NCBI RefSeq assembly: GCF_016718685.1
Contig: NZ_JADKCX010000155.1
Coordinates: 1 to 64,000 of the forward strand
From: Haliscomenobacter sp.
GTDB taxonomy: Bacteria > Bacteroidota > Bacteroidia > Chitinophagales > Saprospiraceae
DNA length: 64,000 bases
Reading direction: 5' to 3'
Part shown: positions 44,452 to 52,879 of the stretch, piece by piece
How the letters are laid out: the number at the start of each line of letters is the position of its first letter
How positions within the stretch are numbered: the first letter of the stretch is position 1
The notes under the pieces: generated by a model
The model's input: only the letters and a program-made list of their open reading frames with translations
Told to the model about the DNA's origin: nothing
Database searches by the model: none
Position numbers and translations under genes: made by a program

Positions 44452-45615
44452 TTACTTCTCCACATAACTCACCCGATACACCACATCCGCGTAATCATCG
44501 GAAATCAGCATCGAGCCATCCGGCAAAAACTCCAGATCTACAGGTCTTCCCCACACGTCTTGTGATTCCTGATTGAGCCAACCTTCGGCAAAGGGTTTGT
44601 AGCTGGTGGCTTGTCCATTGCTGTTGAGCGTCACCATCATGATGCGGTAGCCGTTCTTTTTGCTGCGGTTCCAGGAGCCGTGCTCGGCCAGCAGGATTTG
44701 ATTTTTGTAGGAACCGGGAAACATTTTTCCCGTGTAAAATTCGACCCCGAGCGGCGCTACATGGGCACCCAATTTTTGCACCGGATCAGTAAATTCATCA
44801 CTACAAGGGCGGATTCCTTTAAACTCTGGGTCGGGTACGTCGCCCGCATGGCAATACGGATACCCAAAATGTTGACCATCCTTACTGGCGTGGTTCAACT
44901 CACAGGGGGGTACATCGTCGCCCATCATGTCGCGGCCATTGTCGGTAAACCAGAGTTCATTATTCTCGGGGTGCCAGGTAAAACCTACGGTATTGCGGAT
45001 GCCGTGTTGTACCACTTCTACTTTTTTGGTCTCAATGTCCAGGCGGGTAATGGAAGCGTAACTGTCTTTATCGGACTCACAAATGTTGCAAGGTGCGCCC
45101 ACGGGTACGTACAACTTTCCATCCGGACCAAAGGCAATGTACTTCCAGCCATGGTGTTTTTCGGTCGGATATTGGTCGTATACCACCACGGGTTGGGGCG
45201 GATTGGCCAGCTTGGCTTCAATGTTTTCCAATTTGATGATGCGGCTGACCTCGGCAATGTACAAGTCGCCATCGCGCAGAGCTACCCCGTTGGGCATGTT
45301 GAGGCCGGTGGCGATGGTGAACATTTTATCCGCCACAAAGTCGCCATCGGTGTCTTGTATGGCATAGACATCCCCTTTGTCGCGGGTGCCCACGAAGAGC
45401 GTGCCGTTGGGCGAAAGGCACATGGAACGGGCATTTTTGACGTTTTCGGCGTACACGGCTATTTTGAAGCCTTCCGGTAGTTTGATCTGGCTCAAGGGCA
45501 ATTTTGAAGCAGGAGTATTGTTGAAGATTTTGGGTGGCGGCGGATTAAAGGGGCCACAGGCAAAAAATACAAACACTAGGAGGCAAAAGCATAAAATGGA
45601 TCTGAATGGTTTCAT
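44452..45615 (-). CDS. PQQ-dependent sugar dehydrogenase-like lipoprotein
   Basis: 387 residues from ATG 45615 (MKPFRSILCFCLLVFVFFAC) with lipobox FFAC-G; the longer frame to 45825 overlaps the divergent symporter start. Six-bladed beta-propeller typical of the glucose/sorbosone dehydrogenase family: GFKIAVYAENVKNARSMCLS, PNGTLFVGTRDKGDVYAI, KYIAFGPDGKLYVPVGAP, RNTVGFTWHPENNELWFTDN, GRDMMGDDVPPCELNH and LAEHGSWNRSKKNGYRI, then GRPVDLEFLPDGSMLISDD. Likely a soluble membrane-tethered dehydrogenase or sugar-binding propeller. Confidence 0.88.
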   Translation of the reverse strand: MKPFRSILCFCLLVFVFFACGPFNPPPPKIFNNTPASKLPLSQIKLPEGFKIAVYAENVKNARSMCLSPNGTLFVGTRDKGDVYAIQDTDGDFVADKMFTIATGLNMPNGVALRDGDLYIAEVSRIIKLENIEAKLANPPQPVVVYDQYPTEKHHGWKYIAFGPDGKLYVPVGAPCNICESDKDSYASITRLDIETKKVEVVQHGIRNTVGFTWHPENNELWFTDNGRDMMGDDVPPCELNHASKDGQHFGYPYCHAGDVPDPEFKGIRPCSDEFTDPVQKLGAHVAPLGVEFYTGKMFPGSYKNQILLAEHGSWNRSKKNGYRIMMVTLNSNGQATSYKPFAEGWLNQESQDVWGRPVDLEFLPDGSMLISDDYADVVYRVSYVEK

Positions 45616-45769
45616 GGTTGAATCATTTTTGAAGAGCTGACTAAAGTACAACAAATCCAACATGGAAAGGATGAAAAATGACCAGGCAATTTCCAGAGAG
45701 ATGGCAAAACCCTGAGTTTTTCGGTTATATTTACGGCTAAGAGGACATTTAAAACAAGCATCAGCTACC

Positions 45770-47056
45770 ATGATTAAAGAATTTATCCCCGATCCGGATG
45801 CGGAAGGCCCGGTGGTACAACACACGCCACCCCGGCGTTTTTACAACAACCTCACCTTTCGGGTGCTGGTAGCGATTAGCTTGGGGGTGTTGCTGGGTGC
45901 ATTTTTCCCAAAAACGGGAGAAGCCATGCAGCCCATCGCCAAGACCTTCATCAACATGATCAAGATGGTGATTGCGCCGATCATTTTCCTCACCATCGTC
46001 ACGGGGATCGGCAAGGTCAGCGACATTCGGCAATTTGGGCGCATTGGGGGTAAAGCGCTGTTGTACTTCATTACGGTGACGACCCTGGCCTTGTTTATTG
46101 GATTGGTGGTGGGGAACCTCGTTAAGCCCGGCGCTGGACTGGACACCGCTCATCTCAACAAAGGAGATGTCAGCGAGTATGTTGAAATGAGTAAGGAAAA
46201 AACCTGGGTGGACCACATCACCGAAATTGTGCCTCCGAACGTTCTGGGGGCTTTTGCAGAAGGCAACTTGTTGCAAGTGTTGTTTTTTTCCATCCTGTTT
46301 GGCATTGGGATCGCCCAAATCGGTGATTCCGGGCAAAACCTGCTCAAAACCTTTGACAAGATTTTACAAGTGCTCTTCAAAATCATGGCCATGATCATGG
46401 TGCTCGCCCCGCTGGGGGCTTTTGGAGGGATGGCCTATACGGTGGGCAAGTACGGACTGGGTACTTTAAAACCCCTGGCGATGTTGATGCTCACGGTGTA
46501 CATCACGATGTTCCTGTTCATTTTTGTGGTGTTAAATCTGATTTGTTATTTTTCAAAGATTAATTTGTGGAAATTGTTGGGGTTCATCAAAGAAGAGATT
46601 TTGATTGTACTGGGAACTTCTTCTTCTGAATCGGTTTTACCCCGCATGATCGAAAAAATGGAGCGTTACGGCGCTTCCAAACAGGCGGCGGGTTTGATTA
46701 TTCCCACGGGGTATTCCTTCAATCTGGATGGCACCAGCATTTACCTGTCGATGTCGGTGCTGTTTATTGCCCAGGTTTTTGGGGTACACCTCAGTTTGCA
46801 GGAGCAGTTGTACATCATTGGTATCCTGATTTTGACCTCTAAAGGTGCGGCGGGCGTGACCGGAAGTGGGTTTATTGTACTGGCTTCTACCTTGTCGTCT
46901 TTTCCTCAAATCCCGATTGAGGGTCTGGGTCTCTTGGTGGGCGTAGACCGCTTTATGTCGGAAGCCCGAGCCATTACGAACCTGATTGGCAATGCGGTAG
47001 CCACCATCGTAGTGGCCAAAAGTGAAAATGAATTTACGCCTTTGATCCACAAATAA
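45770..47056 (+). CDS. dicarboxylate/amino acid:cation symporter (DAACS family)
   Basis: 428 residues with about eight transmembrane helices and the two re-entrant hairpins of the GltPh fold. Motifs: FINMIKMVIAPIIFLTIVTG, the serine-rich GTSSSESVLPRMIEKM, the NxDGT motif FNLDGTSIYLS, and TGSGFIVLASTL. Cation-driven uptake of C4-dicarboxylates or glutamate/aspartate; which one is not clear. Divergent from the sugar dehydrogenase and seven bases before the second MoxR. Confidence 0.94.
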   Translation: MIKEFIPDPDAEGPVVQHTPPRRFYNNLTFRVLVAISLGVLLGAFFPKTGEAMQPIAKTFINMIKMVIAPIIFLTIVTGIGKVSDIRQFGRIGGKALLYFITVTTLALFIGLVVGNLVKPGAGLDTAHLNKGDVSEYVEMSKEKTWVDHITEIVPPNVLGAFAEGNLLQVLFFSILFGIGIAQIGDSGQNLLKTFDKILQVLFKIMAMIMVLAPLGAFGGMAYTVGKYGLGTLKPLAMLMLTVYITMFLFIFVVLNLICYFSKINLWKLLGFIKEEILIVLGTSSSESVLPRMIEKMERYGASKQAAGLIIPTGYSFNLDGTSIYLSMSVLFIAQVFGVHLSLQEQLYIIGILILTSKGAAGVTGSGFIVLASTLSSFPQIPIEGLGLLVGVDRFMSEARAITNLIGNAVATIVVAKSENEFTPLIHK

Positions 47057-47062
47057 AACGGA

Positions 47063-47956
47063 ATGGTTTCTCTCGAACAAGTCCAAAATCTGCTCGCTGC
47101 ACAAGGCTACATCACGGAAAAACCGATTGTACTTTCGATGTTTCTTTCGATGCGTTTGGGCAAACCACTACTGATCGAAGGCCCTGCGGGTGTGGGCAAA
47201 ACGGAGATCGCCAAGGTGATGGCCAAAGCTTTGAATACCGATTTGATCAGGCTGCAGTGCTACGAGGGCCTCGATGCCAATCACGCCCTGTACGAGTGGA
47301 ATTACCAACAACAACTGCTTTACCTCAAATTGGAAGAAGGGCTTTCGATGGACCTGGCCGAGCGGGAGAAGAACATCTTCAGTGAGAAATTTTTACTCAA
47401 AAGGCCTCTCCTGCAAGCCATCACCCACCACAAAGCTCCGGTATTGCTGATCGACGAGATTGACCGGGCTGATGAGGAATTTGAGAGCTTTTTATTGGAG
47501 GTGCTTTCCGATTGGCAAATCACCATTCCAGAAATAGGCACCATCCACGCGACCCATCGCCCACACGTCATTGTGACCAGCAACCGGGTGCGAGAGCTGT
47601 CGGAAGCACTGCGGCGACGGTGTTTGTACCTGTACATCGATTATCCCGACTTTGACAAAGAACTGCAAATTGTGCGCAGCAAAGTGCCCGAAATTGATGA
47701 AAAACTGGGACAACAGATTTGTGCCTTCATGCGGGAACTGCGCCAATTGCGCCTGGATAAAGTGCCTGGCGTGGCCGAGACCCTTGATTGGGCAACCGCT
47801 TTGGCCAATTTGCACATCGATCATTTGGATAAAGAAACCGTAGAATCCACCCTGGGCATTATCCTCAAAGATTGGCAAGACATCCGCCATACCCAAATGT
47901 CCTTGACGGAGCTGTTTGAAAAAACGGGCGCGATTTCGAAATTCGATGCCTTGTAA
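47063..47956 (+). CDS. second MoxR-type AAA ATPase (CoxD-like)
   Basis: 297 residues; P-loop EGPAGVGKT in LLIEGPAGVGKTEIAKVMAK, Walker B VLLIDEIDRADEEFESFLLE, and SNRVRELSEALRRRCLYLYI as the sensor region. It resembles the MoxR subgroup found with CoxE-type VWA proteins, and has YEGLDANHALYEWNYQQQLL as in CoxD. A VWA/CoxE gene normally follows, but here the next gene is a sugar acetyltransferase, so it is orphaned in this window. Gap of six bases from the symporter implies co-transcription with it. Confidence 0.88.
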   Translation: MVSLEQVQNLLAAQGYITEKPIVLSMFLSMRLGKPLLIEGPAGVGKTEIAKVMAKALNTDLIRLQCYEGLDANHALYEWNYQQQLLYLKLEEGLSMDLAEREKNIFSEKFLLKRPLLQAITHHKAPVLLIDEIDRADEEFESFLLEVLSDWQITIPEIGTIHATHRPHVIVTSNRVRELSEALRRRCLYLYIDYPDFDKELQIVRSKVPEIDEKLGQQICAFMRELRQLRLDKVPGVAETLDWATALANLHIDHLDKETVESTLGIILKDWQDIRHTQMSLTELFEKTGAISKFDAL

Positions 47957-47957
47957 T

Positions 47958-48065
47958 AGTTGAAGAGTTGAAAAGTTTAGCGTTGAAGTGGAGGCTCGCG
48001 AGCGACAACTGCTTCTAACGAAACTTTCAACTCCTCAACTTTTCAACCTTTCAACCTTTCAACTT
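47958..48065 (+). repeat. intergenic word hairpin, GTTGAAAAG type
   Basis: Left arm GTTGAAGAGTTGAAAAGTTT and GCGTTGAAG; right arm CTTTCAACTCCTCAACTTTT and CAACCTTTCAACCTTTCAAC; spacer around GGCTCGCGAGCGAC, itself a small palindrome. It lies between the MoxR and the acetyltransferase genes. Purine-rich arm first. Confidence 0.85.
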
Positions 48066-48066
48066 T

Positions 48067-48633
48067 ATGAATTTCCAGCATCCCACAGCCATTGTCGACG
48101 CAGGTGCCCAAATTGGTGCAGATACCAAGATCTGGCACTTTTGTCACGTAATGGCAGGTGCGGTAATTGGTGAAAATTGCAGTTTGGGGCAAAATGTATT
48201 TGTAGCCGATGGGGTGATTTTGGGAAAAAATGTCAAAGTGCAAAACAACGTATCGCTGTATTCGGGGGTCATCTGTGCAGACGATGTTTTCCTGGGGCCA
48301 TCGATGGTGTTTACCAACGTACACAACCCCCGCAGTGCCGTCAACCGCAAAGGGGAGTACCGCCAAACCTGGGTAGAACGAGGCGTGACCATTGGGGCGA
48401 ATGCGACCATTTTATGCGGCATCCGCATCGGTGCTTATGCCTTTATTGGCGCGGGAGCAGTAGTACTAGAAGATGTGTTGCCTTATGCACTATTGGTGGG
48501 CAATCCAGCCCGGCACATCGGTTGGATGAGTGAATATGGAGAGCGTTTGTATTTTGATGAACAAAACCTGGCACTTTGCCCCGGCTCTGGCGAACAGTAT
48601 CGACTGGAGCATGGGCAGGTAACAAAAATATGA
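48067..48633 (+). CDS. sugar N-acetyltransferase, WbpD-like (hexapeptide repeat)
   Basis: 188 residues of left-handed beta-helix: IVDAGAQIGADTKIWHFCHV, IGENCSLGQNVFVADGVILG, NVKVQNNVSLYSGVICADDV, FLGPSMVFTNVHNPRS, VTIGANATILCGIRIGAYAF. The VHNPR segment is characteristic of UDP-2-acetamido-3-amino-2,3-dideoxyglucuronate N-acetyltransferases (WbpD/WlbB). It acts in making a diacetylated uronic-acid sugar for surface polysaccharide. Its stop overlaps the next gene start (ATGA). Confidence 0.88.
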   Translation: MNFQHPTAIVDAGAQIGADTKIWHFCHVMAGAVIGENCSLGQNVFVADGVILGKNVKVQNNVSLYSGVICADDVFLGPSMVFTNVHNPRSAVNRKGEYRQTWVERGVTIGANATILCGIRIGAYAFIGAGAVVLEDVLPYALLVGNPARHIGWMSEYGERLYFDEQNLALCPGSGEQYRLEHGQVTKI

Positions 48634-49595
48634 AAGACCTGAATTTTGCCCTGATCGGGGTAGCTGGATACGTGGCGCCCCGGCATTTACGGGCCATCAA
48701 GGATACCGAAAATCGTTTGATTGCGGCGCTAGACCCCAATGATTCAGTAGGCGTGATGGATGCCTATTTTCCTGACGCGGCTTTTTTTGTAGAATTTGAA
48801 CGTTTTGATCGACACCTGGAGAAACTCCGCCAAAATGGGCAAAAGCTTCACTTCGTCAGCATCTGTTCACCCAATTACCTGCACGACGCCCATATCCGCT
48901 TTGGGCTACGCCAGCAAGCTGACGTCATTTGTGAAAAACCACTGGTGCTCAACCCCTGGAATGCGGAAGCATTGCAACGCAACGAAGCAGAAACGGGCCA
49001 ACGGGTGTACACCATTCTGCAATTGCGCTTACACCCAGCCATTCAAGCTTTAAAAACCCGGATGGTTCAGCAAGTTGTGCAAAAACACGACGTTGACCTG
49101 AGTTACATCACTGCCAGGGGCAATTGGTATTACGCCAGTTGGAAGGGGGAATTGTCCAAATCAGGAGGAATAGCAACCAATATCGGTATTCACTTTTTCG
49201 ACATGTTGATCTGGATTTTTGGCGCGGTGCAAAAAAGTGAAGTACACCTGCACAGCCATGATCGGGCTGCGGGGTATCTGGAATTGGAGCGCGCTCGAGT
49301 GCGCTGGTTTTTGAGCATCGATGAAAACACGCTCCCTCAATCCGTGCACGAAAAAGGCGGTCGTACCTTTCGCTCCATACGCATCAATGGCCAGGAATTG
49401 GAGTTTAGTGAGGGCTTCACCGATCTGCATACCGAGAGCTATCGAGAGATTTTGGCGGGCCGAGGCTTTGGCCTGGATGCTGCTGCACCTTCGATTGAGT
49501 TGGTACACAGCATTCGGGAGGCAGAGGTGTTGGGGTTGAAGGGGGAATACCACCCCTTGGCGGCGTTGCCGCAGGGGAGGCATCCTTTTAAGTGA
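48630..49595 (+). CDS. Gfo/Idh/MocA oxidoreductase, WbpB/WlbA-like
   Basis: 321 residues from ATG 48630, overlapping the acetyltransferase stop by four bases (the frame extends further upstream but inside that gene). NAD-dependent dehydrogenase: Rossmann start DLNFALIGVAGYVAPRHLRA, the VSICSPNYLHDAHIRFGLRQ stretch and the EKPLVLNPWNAE motif with catalytic Lys; C-terminal LSKSGGIATNIGIHFFDMLI. It matches enzymes that oxidise UDP-N-acetylglucosaminuronate at C3 in the WbpB/E/D route. The aminotransferase WbpE is not beside it. Confidence 0.87.
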   Translation: MKDLNFALIGVAGYVAPRHLRAIKDTENRLIAALDPNDSVGVMDAYFPDAAFFVEFERFDRHLEKLRQNGQKLHFVSICSPNYLHDAHIRFGLRQQADVICEKPLVLNPWNAEALQRNEAETGQRVYTILQLRLHPAIQALKTRMVQQVVQKHDVDLSYITARGNWYYASWKGELSKSGGIATNIGIHFFDMLIWIFGAVQKSEVHLHSHDRAAGYLELERARVRWFLSIDENTLPQSVHEKGGRTFRSIRINGQELEFSEGFTDLHTESYREILAGRGFGLDAAAPSIELVHSIREAEVLGLKGEYHPLAALPQGRHPFK

Positions 49596-49632
49596 ATAAA
49601 ATCTGTGTGAATCTGTGGGATTTGCAGAACGC

Positions 49633-50494
49633 CTACTTGATCACCTTTCATCACCTGTTGAATCTTGTCATTCGGTACCAGCAGCGCCAAATTGTACTGC
49701 TTGATTTTCCAGCTTAGTCCGCTTTTTTCGAGCACACCTGAGCCCCGGCATGGGCCCATCCAGGTATCCAGCACTTCGTCCCACCAGGCGTAACGGCCAT
49801 CGGCGGTTACCGCGACATTGCGGTTTTTGGCCTTAAAGTCCCAAGCGACCTCTTTTTCAAAAGCCTTTTGCAGGTCTTTGCGCATGGCATCAGTCAGCCA
49901 ACGTTCTGTCGCATCAGTGCCAAGGAAAACCGCATCAGCACTCATCGCACCAAAGAATTTCTCTTCATCGGCGGTAGCCGCAGCGCGGTGCCAGGCCTCG
50001 ATGAAGCTGGCAATTTCCTTCTGGTGATCGGGGGTAGCCGTGATACAATTGTCTTTGCGACGCGTGTCGGTGATGTGGATGATTTTCCAACCCTCGGTGG
50101 TTTTCATCAGCTGGAAAGCATTGACCCCACAGTGGCTCATTTGGTCGCCCAAGAAAAAAGTATACTCAGTCCATGCCGTAGCCAGATTTTGATCAATGCG
50201 CACATCATAACTCCAGATCCGTTCATCGAGCATTTTTGGAGACGGTTTGCCCACTGAGGTGATAAAGCGGCTAATGGACTCTGACCGGAGTTGGGGCTTG
50301 CCTTCCCGATCGATGAGGGTTGTTTGCAAATGGGCATCGGGGTGCATGATGGCTTTAATGCGAACACTATCATTGGCCCGCATGCCATCGAACATTTGTT
50401 GAATGCAGGCAATCACGGCCGCACGTTCATCTGTTTGTGCGTGGCCCAGGGTGCAGAATACACTGAACATCAATAAAAATGGAGAAAACTTCAT
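49633..50494 (-). CDS. exported NTF2-like (SnoaL/DUF4440) two-domain protein
   Basis: Signal MKFSPFLLMFSVFCTLGHAQ, then two NTF2-like domains: CIQQMFDGMRANDSVRIKAI with AHLQTTLIDREGKPQL, and FIEAWHRAAATADEEKFFGA with YAWWDEVLDTWMGP. The frame as written runs on to 49439, overlapping the converging wlbA-like gene by 157 bases. The expected ending after VPNDKIQQVM is KVIK and a stop at 49633-49635, which a single extra G (AAAGGTG for AAAGTG) would have removed. Function unknown; such domains bind small ligands or act as cyclases/steroid-like enzymes. Confidence 0.78.
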
Positions 50495-50566
50495 TGGTTG
50501 TGGTTTTATTAAAGTCGGTTAAAAACAAGTCCCGCCGCAGGCGGAATGTTATTTTTCTGTCGGTTG

Positions 50567-51271
50567 TCAAAAGACTCCTTCATCGGCAAAACTGTAATAA
50601 CCGGCCTCGCTCACAATCAGGTGATCCTGCACCAGGATGTCCAGTTGCAAACCCGCCTTGCGGAGGCTTTGGGTAAGATCGAGATCGGCCTGGCTGGGAC
50701 GCAAACTCCCGGAAGGATGATTGTGGCACAGCACAATACTGGCTGCATTGTATTCCAATGCCTTTTTAAAGATCACCCGGGCGTCTACCACGGTGCTGGA
50801 GAGCCCTCCGGCGCTGATTTTTTCCCGCCCAATCATGCGGTTGGCCTGATTGAGCAGGAGGATCCAAAACTCCTCGGTGCTTAAATCGAGCACCAGTGGC
50901 GCCAGCGCCAGATATGCGTCCTTACTGCTGCTGATCAGGGGGCGTTTTTGTAAGGGCAGCAGTTGTCGACGCTGCCCCAACTCCAGCGCTGCAATGATGG
51001 AAATGGCCTTGGCTTCACCCACACCATTAAAGCGCTCGGTGAGTTCTTTGATGCTGCAGCGACCCAGTTCATTCAAATCGGCGGCGTAGGCATGCAAAAT
51101 CCGTTGAGCCAAACCCAAAGCCGACTCATCCCGGTTGCCAGAACCCAGAATGATGGCCAATAACTCGGCATCCGTCAGTTGTTTTTTTCCCTTGAGTAGC
51201 AGTTTCTCGCGTGGGCGATCCTCCTCGGCCCAGCCTTTAATGCTTATTCTTTCCTTTGGATCGTGGTACAT
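50567..51271 (-). CDS. radC: DNA repair protein RadC (JAMM/MPN+ domain)
   Basis: 234 residues from ATG 51271 (MYHDPKERISIKGWAEEDRP). N-terminal helix-hairpin-helix region with LTERFNGVGEAKAISIIAAL, then the JAMM metalloprotease-fold core: AGGLSSTVVDARVIFKKALE, HNHPSGSLRPSQAD with the HxH-x(n)-D zinc motif, and LDILVQDHLIVSEAGYYSFA. Its role in repair is historical; the activity is unsettled. Divergent from rnpA. Confidence 0.96.
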   Translation of the reverse strand: MYHDPKERISIKGWAEEDRPREKLLLKGKKQLTDAELLAIILGSGNRDESALGLAQRILHAYAADLNELGRCSIKELTERFNGVGEAKAISIIAALELGQRRQLLPLQKRPLISSSKDAYLALAPLVLDLSTEEFWILLLNQANRMIGREKISAGGLSSTVVDARVIFKKALEYNAASIVLCHNHPSGSLRPSQADLDLTQSLRKAGLQLDILVQDHLIVSEAGYYSFADEGVF

Positions 51272-51407
51272 AACACAACTATTGAAACGATGAGCAAACA
51301 AAATGAATCCAAAGGCTATGTAAAAGTGAAAGGCAAATGCGGGGAACAGAAACAATTTCCATTTCTGTTCCTTATGTTTGAGCTAATTTAGAAGATATTT
51401 TTGAAAA

Positions 51408-51830
51408 GTGGAAAAAGATTTGCGGTTTAGGCGGGAAGAACGACTCAAAAGCTGGTCGGCAATTGGGCGGATGTTCAAGGAAGGGCAGTCTTTTGGCCAG
51501 TATCCATTGCGCTTTGTGTGGTTACCCGTGGAGCAAGAAAACGCAAGTTTTCCTGCGCAGTTCACCGTGAGTGTTCCCAAAAAGAAATTCAAAAAAGCGG
51601 TAGACCGCAACCGTCTGCGCCGTCAAATTCGCGAGGCTTATCGACTCAATAAACAACTCCTTTACCGCAACTTGGATCCATCGCAAAAAGTGTATGCTCT
51701 GATGGTGATTTATGTGGCCAAAGAAGCTTTGGAATATACCGAGATTGAAACCAACATGAATCGAGGATTGCGCAGATTGGGAAAAATTTTGCGTGATCAA
51801 CAGAATCAACCAACGCATAAGGAGGATTGA
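51408..51830 (+). CDS. rnpA: ribonuclease P protein component
   Basis: 140 residues from GTG 51408. RNase P protein, which binds the catalytic RNA for tRNA 5-prime maturation. Motifs: RFRREERLKSWSAIGRMFKE, FTVSVPKKKFKKAVDRNRLR and RRQIREAYRLNK, the RNR basic helix. rpmH, usually next to it in other bacteria, is absent, as in many Bacteroidota. Intact. Confidence 0.94.
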   Translation: MEKDLRFRREERLKSWSAIGRMFKEGQSFGQYPLRFVWLPVEQENASFPAQFTVSVPKKKFKKAVDRNRLRRQIREAYRLNKQLLYRNLDPSQKVYALMVIYVAKEALEYTEIETNMNRGLRRLGKILRDQQNQPTHKED

Positions 51831-51863
51831 AACTCCTTTATTTCTTACTTGAACTATTACAAA

Positions 51864-52379
51864 ATGAATAAGAGACTACTCAACATATTTTTAGGTTTCG
51901 TATTGGCGTGTTGCACGTTGGTTCCTGCTTTTGGTCAAAAATTTTTGGCCCTGGAACGTTACGGCAAAGTCAAAAATATTCGCATCCCAATTGGCACAGT
52001 ACTAACGTATCAATTGCGCGATGGGCAAGGGTGGTACACCGCCGAGGTGGTAGACCTCAACTACAAGGATACCCTGGTCATTTTTCCAAAAATCGCCATT
52101 CCGCTCAGAGAAATTTCGGCGCTACGCTACGATAAGAACTGGTCTAAAGGAATTGGTAAGTCTTTGAGTTTATTCGGACTGAGTTGGTCGGCCATTGCTT
52201 TGGTGGGAACACTTACGGATAAAAATCCCGAGACCAATTACGAATTGAGTGATGCCATTGTAACCGGCTCTGCTTGTCTCACGGGTTTTCTTTTGCCCCG
52301 AATTTTCAAATACAAAATTGTGGAATTAGGCAAACGCAAACGCTTGCGCATCATGGACACACGGCCCTCGGAGCGCTAA
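51864..52379 (+). CDS. exported hypothetical protein
   Basis: 171 residues from ATG 51864 with signal MNKRLLNIFLGFVLACCTLV then PAFGQ. Small beta-rich domain (KFLALERYGKVKNIRIPIGT, LTYQLRDGQGWYTAEVVDLN, DTLVIFPKIAIPLREISALR) followed by a probable membrane pair (LSLFGLSWSAIALVGTL, AIVTGSACLTGFLLPRIF) and a basic end. It resembles small proteins in Bacteroidota with no assigned function. Follows rnpA in the same direction. Confidence 0.65.
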   Translation: MNKRLLNIFLGFVLACCTLVPAFGQKFLALERYGKVKNIRIPIGTVLTYQLRDGQGWYTAEVVDLNYKDTLVIFPKIAIPLREISALRYDKNWSKGIGKSLSLFGLSWSAIALVGTLTDKNPETNYELSDAIVTGSACLTGFLLPRIFKYKIVELGKRKRLRIMDTRPSER

Positions 52380-52386
52380 GCGCATT

Positions 52387-52806
52387 TTATTTGACCAAAA
52401 AATATTCGATGGCTAATCGATAGCCATTCAAGCCCAATCCTACGATGCTCCCCACACAACGTGAGGCCAGGTAAGAGTGGTGCCGAAAAGCCTCGCGAGC
52501 GTGAATATTGGAAATGTGCACCTCAACAACCGGCGTCTTAACGGCGCTAATGGCATCGGCGATGGCAACTGAAGTGTGGGTGTAAGCTCCGGCATTGATG
52601 ATGATGCCATCAAAAGAAAATCCTACTTCGTGTATTTTGTCAATGATGGCTCCTTCGTGGTTGCTTTGGAAATAGTGCAAATCCTGATCAGGAAAAGCCT
52701 GTACCAAGGTATCAAAATAAGCCTGAAAGGTTTGGGTGCCGTACACTTCGGGTTCGCGTACACCGAGGAGGTTGAGGTTGGGACCGTTGAGGATAAGCAG
52801 CTTCAT
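52387..52806 (-). CDS. aroQ: 3-dehydroquinate dehydratase, type II
   Basis: 139 residues from ATG 52806 (MKLLILNGPNLNLLGVREPE). Shikimate-pathway enzyme removing water from 3-dehydroquinate. Signature NGPNLNLLG with YG nearby, the active-site lid region QSNHEGAIIDKIHEVGFSFD, DGIIINAGAYTHTSVAIADA, and VVEVHISNIHAREAFRHHSY with the catalytic His. Complete. Downstream of recQ across a word hairpin. Confidence 0.97.
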   Translation of the reverse strand: MKLLILNGPNLNLLGVREPEVYGTQTFQAYFDTLVQAFPDQDLHYFQSNHEGAIIDKIHEVGFSFDGIIINAGAYTHTSVAIADAISAVKTPVVEVHISNIHAREAFRHHSYLASRCVGSIVGLGLNGYRLAIEYFLVK

Positions 52807-52879
52807 AGCGAATAGCGAAAAGTGAATAGCAAAAACGAACCCTAAAGTTATTCGCTTTTCACTATTCACTTTTCGCTTA
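52807..52879 (-). repeat. intergenic word hairpin, GTGAATAGCGAAAA type (recQ/aroQ gap)
   Basis: Left GCGAATAGCGAAAAGTGAAT; right CGCTTTTCACTATTCACTTT then TCGCTTA; core pairing AGCGAAAAGTGAATAG with CTATTCACTTTTCGCT over 16 bases. Purine-rich arm first when read from recQ to aroQ. Same word as the single arm at 41375-41434. Confidence 0.85.

Noticed and set aside
44611..45480. 289-codon ORF antisense to the sugar dehydrogenase
   Set aside because: Shadow of the intact beta-propeller gene on the other strand.
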